Origin: Apostichopus japonicus
Taxonomy: Eukaryota; Echinodermata; Holothuroidea; Aspidochirotida; Stichopodidae
Reading direction: 5' to 3'
Length of the DNA stretch: 64,000 nt
Assembly (NCBI RefSeq): GCF_037975245.1
Contig: NC_092575.1
Coordinates: forward strand, 20,233,841 to 20,297,840
Under the pieces are notes generated by a model that made no database searches, was not told the origin of the DNA, and worked only from the letters and a program-made list of their open reading frames with translations. Below, piece by piece: positions 38,501 to 51,000 of this stretch (position 1 is its first letter; the number at the start of each line of letters is the position of its first letter). The position numbers were made by a program, and so were the translations under genes.

Positions 38501-41500
38501 TATGTTAATTCCGATCTTATGGAATGATTTTAAAGATCTATCGTATGTTGTAGGCTATTGGCGTTCCACAGGATATTGGTATGATCTATGCTATGAAATA
38601 ATTTTGTTGTTACATGCAATTCAATGAACATCAGAGGATTAAATTTTCAAGCATTCAAATTGCCGATTTTAACTTTAAAAAAAAACACGGCAAAGAACTT
38701 TTGGCAAGAACTAGAAGCTCTTTCCAATTTCTTATTCAATGATCCATTTATTACTCTATGCGAGAGATGCTAGCCTCCAAAACTACTCGCCAGTAGGCTC
38801 CAGCCCCAGAGGAGAGAATTGATCAATGTTTCACTCCCACATAAAATAATTTTTGCTTCTTTTCGATATATTTGAAACTTTGAAAGAAAGTAAAAAGGGG
38901 ATAAATGCCCAATCCTTTATAAAGCCTAACTATGATGGGTCGCTTATTCAGAAATAATTGCTTCGGGAAATGCAAATAAAGTATAAACGATGCTGTATAA
39001 AGGGCTACATGTTTTCTATAGGCATCTTTTGAACTTCTAGGAGTTGAAAGCAGCGTGGGGAACAGCGCATATAGTAATGACGTGTCTAACGTTAAGAAAG
39101 ATTAAAACAGCAGTAGGCCTGTTTTCAATAAGTTATGAAGAAACCCCTTTGTTTTGTTTTTTTCATTCATTATAAATTCGACTTAAATTTCACATTACTA
39201 TTGAAAGTCCAATTAGCACCTGCCGAAAACTGCACTTTGTTACTTTATTTTTCTTCAGTGTTTGGCTTGAAGAAATCAGCGTTATATGTTAACATATACA
39301 TACATACTCATCTAATATATATAAATGGAGATAAAACTTCTTTTTTTTTAGTGAAAACCAAAGTGAGGGCGCTATTTCTCTATATACGGCTCTGGATATA
39401 CGCAGAGTTCCTCTGTAAAGGAACTCTAGATATACGGCTCAGGATTTAGCCAGCGCCCGTATATTTAATTTGTTTAATAAAAATGTGGATTTAGAAAACT
39501 GCTAATCTTGAGATCAGACGGCGGGGAATGGGGCCTGCAGCAGTTGGGTTTTGAATGGGAATTTTGGCTATGAGAATTTGAAGCTATTCTTCATTTGGAT
39601 ATTGCACTGTGTGTAACCCTAAAATACAACATTTATAGAAAGGTGTAATTTTAGCTTGACATTTTCACCTTTCTCTTCCCTTTGGGAAACTTTGGGAAAC
39701 GGCATGTCAGAAATTTACAGTTCATGGATAGGGTCACCAAACACACTATACTTCACTTGAAAAGCATATGTACGTTTGTTTTACGATAGACACGCATGTG
39801 ATAGGGAAGGGGTGGAAGGTGTGGACAAGCCTGATTGAGCCTTGCGAAGCAGAGCTCCTGCAGATTAGCAAACAAATACAAAATAGAGCAGAATATTAAA
39901 TAATAGGGAATAGAATAGAAGTCAAGAAGACAAGCAAATAATTTTCAGTCTGGAAGTGTATAGGCCAAACATACACCAAGTAAAACTAGTGTCAGCCAGA
40001 GGGAGGGGAGCTGACTTCCCCGGGGGCTGCCCCAGCCCTTGCAAGAGCACCCTCCCAGGAGTACTTAGCCATAAACAAAAGAGACAATTTGCCTTCCCGG
40101 GATAGACACCAAGTAAACATCTTCTGATAAACGTATAGGTTCTTGGGACCGGGACAGCTGTCGGTGTTTAAATTGGGGATTGAAATCTTTATTATATAAA
40201 GGTACCTATTCAGCTTATTCGCTCCTAACACTCAAAACAAAATAAAGCCAGGGAAAATGTCATTTAGGCCATTTAAGTCTGGGATTTGTTGACCTTTCGT
40301 GTAGAGTCAGTTGGTCAATAGTTTGAAAGATCAACAGCTGGATGTGTTTGTTCTTCTACTCAAATATATTTAGACGTTATAAAACCACATATATGGTTAA
40401 ATTCCGCAAGTAATAAGAACAATAAAGTAATTACTAAAAAGAGCAGCTGGAATTGACATCGGCGTTCATGGAGCGAGTGTAAGGAAAGTGGTTAGGGTTG
40501 TCAAGAGGTGAGCCGCTCGCGATGAAGAAGGCCTTACTTCTCTAAATACTATATTTGTTTTATATAACTATACCAAAACTTGTGCAGGTCTATATAGCGA
40601 AACATTCATATTATCCTCATTAGTAAATCGTATTATTTTGATTTGATTTGATTTTTTAATTAGAATTTATAACACAATGGATTAACAATAACAATTAGGC
40701 CAGGACTGAAGAGACAACGTCATCATCTCTGAAGCTTTTAAAGGAGCATTCCACAGTTTGAGCATATTTTTTAAAAGTGAATATCTTGCAAAACCCTCTA
40801 TAGCTAAATAGAAACATTATATACTATTATTATTCAAAACTCTCCGTCCTGTTTACTTGAACTTTGACACATCAAGACTGAAGTTAAAGTGAGAATGTGT
40901 GACACTGTCACATGGTCAAGGGCGTAGGAACCGGGGGCTAGGGGGCGCCACCCCCCCCCCCCAGTGAAAAATATGGAGGGGCCCCCCGTTTCGCAAGTCA
41001 GAAAACCCCTTTTTCATTTCCAAATAAGAAAAAAATCTCATTTGGAGCACCAAATTGCATCTAAGGCCAGGAGAAAATGCAAAAGTTTTTACAAAATGGA
41101 GTGGGTGTTGAAGTGTGCTACATTGCACCAAATTGCATCTGAGGCCACCTGGAAAGGCCAAAAAATTCCAAAGGGGACCCCTCCCCCAGGCCGGCCATCA
41201 GTCTTCAGCCCCCCCCCCCCCACACTCAAAAGTACCTTCCTACGCCACTGCACATGGTCCAGACACTATCGTTATTAGAGGAGACGCTATCTCAAAATAC
41301 CATCGTCAGTCGTTTTTTGTTGTGACAGAGACCTTTGTGAAAGAACAACTCCTCGAAACAGCTAAGACAATTCTTGTTCCGTTTATGAGATACCGCAGGT
41401 TAAAAGTCTACAGTCTGGGGAGCTGTCAATGTGATGTCATAGTGCTACTGGGAACTTGAACATTTTATTTTCTCTCTGTTTTTCATATATTTTCAAGTAA

Positions 41501-41946
41501 AAATTTTAACAGTTTTGTCAATAAAAACAAAAGCCGTCATTAAGCATTAGGCCATGTTAAGAGTTTCAATATTCAGCAATCCATCTAAATTCCAGAAAAT
41601 AGATTATTAATAAAAAATAAAAAGCGTAATAAAAAGAGGGGGTGAGAGGTCTGCTTTAGGGTCTCCATCAGTTACGCAACTGCATACCCCACGGTTCATG
41701 ACATATAGTGTATAGCGTACGGATATTCATGTGACAGGTGGGGGACGAGGGGGGGGGGCAAGCCTGATAGAAACCCAACTCCTACAGGCTGGCGGAAATA
41801 TAAAAAACTTATGAATAAGAAGAGAAAAATAGAAAAGGTTCCAACTAGACAAGCATATTATTCAGAATGGAAGCAAAAAACAAACTAAACAAGAACCAGC
41901 CAGAGGAAAGAAGGCTGACATGACACACACGCACACACACACATAC

Positions 41947-42011
<65 letters not shown>

Positions 42012-42016
42012 ATATC

Positions 42017-42053
<37 letters not shown>

Positions 42054-42054
42054 C

Positions 42055-42095
<41 letters not shown>

Positions 42096-45000
42096 CTATA
42101 TATATATATATATATATATTGTCCATTAAATGTTAAAATGTGCATGTTTCGATTGCGTATATCCGTATACTCACCGATTCTTTATTTCTATGTTGTGTAA
42201 TTAAGTCTGTTGCTCTCATTTTGTATACCTCTGGAGCATAGGTTCCTTTATGTTCGAGGGCAACTCGGCTACCATTATAGAGGGCGTACCCTTTCTGTCC
42301 TTCATTATACCTTTGTAGATGAGACACATACGACGCACCACCGCCATGAATACCTGTTTTAAAATATCAAAGGATCTAAGAATTATATATAAAAACAATT
42401 ATATATATTCATATATAATATAAGTACCGACTATGACGCGGTACCAAATATGATGCGGTACCAAATATGACGCACATTTGGAAAGGAAAAAAATATCCAT
42501 GGTGTGACTATAGCAAAGAAAAGTACAAGCGCTTGAATTGTGCTGGCAACTCTCTCCTTGGTTTCTTCAGAAAATTTAAATTTAATTGATGATGACAAAA
42601 TTGCCAACTTTTGTTCAAACTTATTACAATTCTGTAGCTTTTAGTGCAATATAGCTTACTAGGAAAAACTGTTATCTGTTCCAAATGTAAAAGATGAAAG
42701 GAATATCCACAAACTATTCTTTCTTCATCTTATTTTTTTCTTCTTTGACTTGTCATATTTGCAAATAAAAAAAGGAATAAAATTTGCAACTTATGTTAGG
42801 TTTATCCAAGAGAATATAGGTGTATTCCACTATTTTTCCTTCTTTCTTGTTTTTAAAGAAGATTGCATCATAAGAATAATGTTTCATAACTGTCGCTTAG
42901 CTATAATCTAACATTATTGGTGACAGGTTTTCTGGTTTGATGAAAACCGGTTATTTAAAGGTGGGATCGCTCGTAATTTCCTCGTAAATTCTGTCCTTCA
43001 CACCACCCGATTCAAAAATAATATCAATACTACCCTCTATCGGATCGTCGCTGTTGTCTCGTAATTTCTCAGCAATCCCGTATTTACGGCTAGTAAGCAA
43101 TAAACGGGTTCGGTTACTTGAACGGTGGCCTTGGCGAAATTCCTGCATAGTTTCTTGTCTGTGGCAGTACAGGGAGTTGTTATGGAACAACTCCCTGGTC
43201 AGTAGTATGCGGTATTACGCCGCGTTTTCGTGTGTGTTGTGTGATACAAAACTCAGTGCTTTGTTTTACGTTCAGAACTTTTCACAACTAATGGGCTGTA
43301 CAGTATAGGTTACGGTCGAGCTTTGCATCAGGCGTAATAGTTCGACCAGGGAGCTGCTACTCTAGCAGTTCCCTGCTTTTACTCTTTTAGGCCTACATGG
43401 TGAGCAGTCGAAGTCAAGAAACAGCTCAAGAAACTAATAGTTATGAACTTTATGTCTGATTCACGCTGACTGGTGTCACAAAAAGACAAACGCGAATGAG
43501 TGAAAAAATTGACTGAAGTGATTACAAACTATTGGGTATCAAACGTAAAGTCAAGTCCGTCATGTGTGAACAATTGGTATTTCAGCCAATTTAGGTATTA
43601 ATTATACATAGACTGAGTCACAGCTTACATTGTATTTTATATATAAATTTTAGTTATATATCAGGAGGGAAAGACAAAGCATTTTATGTCATATACCATA
43701 TACAGATAAATATGTATATTTAATTATTTTTGGACTCCTGGCAACGGGCCCTTTAGGCGATCACAGAGCACTTGCCCTAGCTGCACCCCGTCCTCCTAAC
43801 CGGTGCACGTAAACCCTGTCCTTGCACCCCTTTGACCCGAATTAAAAAATAACGAAACTTGAACGGAAAAGGAAAGGAAAATACGTTGCCATAAGGGGCG
43901 GCTCCACCCTCTTTAGAAAGGATTGGCAAAAAGGGAATAAGTACATGAACAATAAACTAATAGTTATTTCCATTGAAAAGTGTCTCGCTGAGCATCGGCC
44001 GTCAAAGCAAAAAACTTTTTTTTTTCTAAATCACGTCAGTGTATTGCTTTCCAGCGTACTGTACTCCCAGAATTGACTATCCTGTTTCTTGTTCCGAACG
44101 GCTCCCAACGAAATGCCAAAAAGTCGGCAACGGGGTTGGGGTGGGTTACCCAGCTCCACCATGGGGCACCTCATCACGACTGACTCGAATTACAACTCGT
44201 AACTTTAACTGAAATTGGATTGAATTTAAAAAAATATATACTAGATGTCTGCATGGATCATACTTATCTATACTATTGTGTGACCATATAGGCGAACGGG
44301 CTCTATATAGTCAACCAGGAGAGACTGGGGGGAAACTTTTTTTCTTGCCACAGAAAATTAAACATTGCCCGGAAGTTCCTAGCACGATTAATTCTTTTCA
44401 AACTTCGACGGCAATGAAGGACAAAGAGAACCGTATAGGCCTATGCCTGACTATAAGATCATTGAACCATCACGAACAACTCCGAATAATCTTCCATTTG
44501 CCGATTCATGACACTGGGAAGTAAGGGGTTGGGGGGGTGGGGCTTTCCATTTGATCCGCAAGTATATTGAACGGTCACCACAACAAGGGTGTATAGCTTG
44601 GGACTAGCACGGGGAGACTTGTCAACCTTGTGAACTTTTTTGGGGGTGAGATGCGGGGGGGGGGGGGGGATTCGCAAACTAAAACATACAGGGTAAACAG
44701 AGCGGAGGAAAGAGGTCAAGAAAGAAAGCGTGAAAGACAGATGAAGGGATGGAGGAAGAAAGTAAAGAAAATGTGGAGATGGAGGCTAGGGGTAGAGATA
44801 GATATGATATGAAAGTACAGAGAGAAAAAAACCAAGAGCAGAAAAATGGAGATCACTGGGATACTGTCAAATACACAAGAAGAATATACAATCTAAATAC
44901 TGGAATTAAATAATGCACCACATAAATACAGCTTTATGACATCAAGAAATCAAAGGGGAAGGATATAATGTTTCAAGGATGCTGGAAAATAAGACACAAC

Positions 45001-48000
45001 AGAAGATGATTATGGTTTCTGATCTATTAGGCTTCTTCTCTCTACTGCTACCAGGATGTAAGAGACCACAGGGACTCGCACAACTCTTTAAGTTGTGATG
45101 ACACTTCAAATGGGACCCCCTCCCCACCCCCCCACACCCTCCCCCACGTTCAAATCATATCCCCTCCTGGCAACGGAAATGAACACCAGTATAAATAAAC
45201 CGATACAGATATTTATACACGCTGTGCGTGTAGGCCTATATACAATAATATAAAGCTGGCCATTCTCTGATTGTTACTCCTTGATTGAATTTCCCCAACC
45301 TTGCCCACCTTGACTTAGAGGGTGGCCAAGCTCCTGATTCACAGTCATAGCTACTATCGAACAAAATGGACGAAAGCAATTTATCTCAATCTGGTGATGC
45401 AGATGTATCATTAGCTGCTAATCCAACATTTGTGAATGTCGCACAACCTGTCAACTAAAGTCTGGGAAAAGTGCTTGCCCCTGCCATATGTATGATCTCT
45501 TTTGTTCAGGATCATGTAAATGTGGCAATGTGTATTCGTATAGTCTGAGGTTTTTCTCCCATGCTGCTCCATATCTAATCCTACTGGTAACATTGGACAG
45601 AACATTGGCAGATGGCTTCTTGAGAGGTGTTGAAGTAACTGGATCAGGAGTATCTGTAGAGATTACATAAAACAAGAGTTACTAGATTGCAAGTATCCTG
45701 CTATAGCTTCTATGGCTGTGACTAAAAATATACCTTTTGTTTAGAACTTATCACACTTATGCAGCACTGGAAACTGATATTTCAATTTAAATGGTGTCAT
45801 TGAGTTTAGAGGACATTGAAGTTACAAGTATGTTGGTGAAACCAAGACCACCCTCAAGAAGCAGTTCTAGTCACAAGTCAATACCATGAAAATGGAGACT
45901 CCAGTAGGGGAACACTTTCAGCTGCCCAATCATACCATTAAAGACATGTCCCAACAGGTAACTGAATTCGTAGACTAACCATCTCAGACATAGTACACCA
46001 CAGCAGAGATAAAGTGAGCGGACGGAATGCCCTAGCACCATTCAACTGAATAGGCTCAATATACAGGAAGGACATGACTAACTTTATCCTGCTCCATCTC
46101 TGTATTCTGCTATAGTTTATTCGCCCTCTCTCCTTACTTAATCCTCGCTTTGTACTCCACAGTTTATCTAAATACCTCTGCTTTCACTGACTCCTTTTGT
46201 TCAATACACCATTAACTTCTTTCTTTGTGTTCACCATGTCCTCTCTGTTCCAGGCTCTATTGTGTCTCTTGAATTTACTGTTACTAGTCAGTTTGCCTCT
46301 AAAGAAGATCCTGATAATATCAGGCCCACTTACTTTTATAAATTTTCATACACATGTATGCTTTTTAGTGGATGAGCAATATGCTACCATTTTTTTCTTT
46401 TCTTTTGGAATTAAATGAGAATGAAATTGTATTATTTTTCTGATCACATCAGATCAGATAAGATTAGCACTGCTCTTCCAGTCTGTAATTCATGCAAGGA
46501 TAAACATATAAATTTACCTTCTCCTTTCTGAGTGTCAACTGATCTTTCTGTGGTGACAGCTGCTGAGAATGCCTCTGTTTGACTTTCAGCATCTTTCCGG
46601 AAAAGATGCATTTGAAACCTATACAATGAAACCAAAAAAATTGTCCGTAAATCATATAACTGAAATAGTAATTTTACTGTACACCCCAAGCTTAATTGTA
46701 TGCATAATGAATCTGGTAATGACCAAATCATTACAAACATACATGTTTTTATCATACCTACCCAAGAAAAAATATGAAAGAGAAAAGTAACAAACAAACA
46801 CTTAGGCATATTTCAATAATAACATATTGTTAACCCACATTGATTTAAACCCAGATAAGGATGAGATATTCTTTCATACTCTTCTTCAACATATCCATAA
46901 ACCGCGGTACCTTTCAAGAATTGTAAGGATAATTTTGTGTTGCCCAACTGCTTGCCCAACAACTTGAGCTCACATGTCAATGTAAAATTTACTATGTAAA
47001 CTTCCTGTCTTAGTGAACTGATTGGTTTCATATCGCTAAAAGATGTCCAGTCTTTTGATGAGAGTTTGATGTACACTCATTATTTACCTACTGTGTAAAC
47101 TTCCTGTTTATGTGAGCAGTTGGTTTCATGAGTGAGAATTGAGATGCTACTGTAGCTTACACCATGACATAAGCCCACCATTGTGAAAAATTCCTGTTTA
47201 CACATGAATAGCTTGATTTCAGACTACCATTAATTTAACGCTAGATTACTCTCCACAAGAGATAGTTTCGGCCACCAAATTTAATAGATATTATAATTTT
47301 TGAACACTAAACATCAGATCATTCACAAGAAGCTGAACAAAAACAAGCATAGTATATACTGACTATATATAAAAAATATGATAACTTAGCACAGCATCAT
47401 AAAGTATGAGCATCAGGCCTACACGCAAAAAAAAAACTGGTACTTTCTTACCTCCAGGCATGGCTATATAAAGGTTTATATAGGTATAGCTATATGTACT
47501 AATATGGTCCCTCAATTTGTGAGGCTAATTTACCTAACTTCTTGCATAGCAGTTGGGTTCCTTCAAAAATCCCAAACACAGATATGTACACATGATTGCT
47601 GGAATATTGGACAGACAGTCAGTAGATAACAGTATAACACCCTGTTGCCCAAATGAACCATTAAAACTTGATTGCATATATGCTGGCTGTGGCTGACCTT
47701 AGAAAAACCTAAGGTCTAGTTGCATACGCAGCGGTGTGAAAACATGTGAATCAGTTAGGAGTGATTCTAAATTATTTATGTAGATGTATTATTTTTATAG
47801 GAAAAATTGCAGGTCCATGTGGTTGTACTTGTACAGCACAGTAGGCCTTCCTCACTGGTGTATATTACAAAATTAGGGAATACAGTTACTATGAACACTA
47901 AATTCTGATTACTTATTACTAATACTATAGGCCTTACTCCTATGTTATATGCCCAGTTAATTATGACTGGGCATAGGTGAGGCTTTTCTTTCAAATGCTC

Positions 48001-51000
48001 ATTCACAAGAATTATTCTTCAAACAAGGACAGCTGATAACAATTTAGAACCTGGAGGGGGTGGGGATGAACAGATCACCTAGGCCTAGTGGTTAGAAAAT
48101 ATATTTCCATCAATTTGTTGAGGCAAAAACAGTTTACTTTTTGGTGATGAGAAGGCCCAGCTTTCCATGGCATAAATATGAGGAGTGAAACTAAAGACCC
48201 CCAGTCCCTGTGAGTCTTCTTTAGGAAGGATATTTTAATTTTTAACTGTATACAGTACAAAGTGGCTATTCTTACAACTAGTCGTAAGAATAATTTCCGA
48301 CTACGCATGGGCAGTTGCTATTTTTATGATTAGGAGTACTAATTTTACGACGATGAGTAACAATAACTTCCGGTTAGGGTTAGGGTTATGTTTAGGGTTA
48401 CCTCTACTACATGCGCAGTTGCTTTATTTACTGCACTTGAATTTGCCTTTGTTGTAAGAATAGTTTATAATTGTTACGACTAGTCGTAAGAAACGGCCTA
48501 TACAGTATCCTCATGACAAGCATTCACAAACAGTGATGATGATGACTCAGTAATACAACTTACTGCTATTTTGTGCTAGGATAAGTATGATAAGGTTAGC
48601 ATACGCTAGGTCCATTGGAAAAATAATGAATGATAGGCCTAGTTACAAAGCCTAGGCTCATCAAATCATGTATGTTACAAATACAATAGCATAGACACTG
48701 CGAAGTTCGAACACCTAAGCCTTAAAATACCCCAAAAACTATCTTCATTTTATTGACAGATATGTACGTACATACTTGCGCACGGGTCATTTTGGAGAGG
48801 AAATAACTGTAGCTTCCTAGTTTTTAGTGATATTGGCTTTCGCTTGTAGGTTATCATGGTGAAATCGTGTATTTCTTAGGGGTGTCCGAACTTTGCAGTT
48901 TTCTGTACTTCGCAATACTGACAGTTACCTAGGACAATACCCTGTAGTACTACTATGTACTAGTATTACCCTATACAGTTTTAGCCTAGCTTAGCAAATC
49001 ATTACCTTTTTGTGTGATCCTGAAGCAAATGTTCTGCGAAATCTGCGTTGCTAACAGAAGTCAAATCGTGGACATGTTTGTAGAGTTCTTTCTCCATTTG
49101 CCAGTTTACGTAGGAACGTAGAAGATAGATCTTCGTGGCATCTCTTCGTCGCTGTTGTTCCTTTGCACTGCTGTTTTTGTCAGGTCCATGCAACAATGGC
49201 TTTCCTCCACTTGAACCTATACGCTCGTTCCAGGATAAGGTCGTTTTCTTTCGCCCGATTCTCCTTGCCCTGATCCCTTTTCCATGATTGTCACTATACT
49301 CTAGTCTAATCGAATGTATTTGTACGAAAATCGTACAGTATTCTTTACTCAAAAGGCACACAAACAACAAACTATCGCGTACGAAAATCCTTTGCGGTAA
49401 ACAGTACAATAATCTGAAATGCTGTGCTATAACATTATGTGTGCATGGGTACGGGCTTGTTACGCATACGCTTGCCTGTGCTATTCACTGATCTAAATTT
49501 GCCACCGAGGTCACGTGAGTTTTAGGGGTCCCATTAAACCTCGCTGAAACCTCGATAATGCCAGCGCCCTCAAAAAAAAGTCTACGAGCGATATCGCCTT
49601 TAAGGAAACCAAATTATTTATACAGGAAGTACGTGTTCACAAGCACCCATCATAAATTAACAGTAAGAAATGCACTGATTTCCCTTTCAGCTCCAGGGAA
49701 ATAGGAAATGGATATTATTTATGAAATGCCACTCCGGTATAATAATTCAAGGTATTGATATTAGGAGAGTAAATAGTTTAAGTTTAATGTGTTTAAGAAT
49801 GACAGGATCCAGACAACATTTCTCAAACATTTAGTATAATGATCAAACCAGGGTTCAGCCTGGCACGTTAGCTAAATTCAATGATCGCTGCCACTTAAGG
49901 AAATGTTTATGATGCAGTCCTAATATATCTTGATACCAATTGAACGCTCCATGATATTGTTGTGGTTTTGTTGGTGTTCACTAAGAAAAACAATAATTAT
50001 AATTAATAAAACGTTAATTGGCTTCCATAATTAGCGGTCTAGACAATAGGGAGATTGATATGGGTGAGCGATTCATCGAATCAATACAAACTATAAGTAT
50101 TTATCTCTAACAAAACACTGATTATATTAATAATAATAATAATAGTATCGATAAATTATATCGATGGATATCGATGTTGATTTATCATCAAGCCGTCTTA
50201 ATATCAGTGATGACGTAAACAACTTTTACCTAAGAATGAATCAAATCCTCTTTTCTCCGGTAGACATTCCCAGCTACTTCGCCCCATATGCCATTTGCCG
50301 ACGATATGTGTACTGTAGCCGTGTTTCTTTAACTCTTGCGGAAGGAGATGGTGCTCGAACGGTAAACACACTGAATCCCGCGGATTAATGTTATGACTTA
50401 ACTTGTGGTGACTCTGCAGGATTATGGAAGGAAAACCAATGTTATTACATCATGAAGGAAATTATGTCGAATAACCGTAAAACACGCCCTCTGTTTCAAG
50501 ATGAAAAGAGCGTCGATCACCAGGTCGGCTCCCTGGGGTATTTATGTCACTTCCGACCCCCCCCCCACACCCCCACACCCCCACACATACTGGCCTCCCT
50601 CTCGTCAGGGCCGGTTGTTGCCAATGTATCATTTGTCGCGAAATGCAGAACATTTCAATGTTGTTTATATTTAGGCGATTCATATCACCTTCTTGTCGCA
50701 ATAAATGTGGCGAGTTGACTTGTTCATGGTGACATTCATTTCAATGTTCATAGATTAGAAATCTATTCAAATTATTGACGTGCAACGATTTGAATTCCTG
50801 ATTGTAAGGAACGCCCTCTATATTTTAAGTACAGCCGCTCATCGAGGTAAATGAATCTGGAGAAACTATCACACAGTAAATACGCGCGTACGCGCGTACC
50901 ATGCATGGAGGGTCATGTGATGTGTTCCAGGGTGGTACTAATATATTACTCTCCCCATAACGCATGATGATTTCACCCAACTAGTACGTAAATGTTAATA

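Noticed and set aside
43740-43960. G/C-rich block with GGCAACGG word repeated near 45165
   Set aside because: The shared word is too short to define a repeat, and no ends or duplications are visible.
46813-47076. 87-codon minus-strand frame in the nested-gene intron
   Set aside because: It has no fitting acceptor/donor pair, overlaps a degenerate tandem repeat, and the exon chain of the nested gene is complete in phase without it.
50164-50388. 74-codon plus-strand frame
   Set aside because: It is antisense to the sulfatase exon at 50230-50413, which has motif and splice support.
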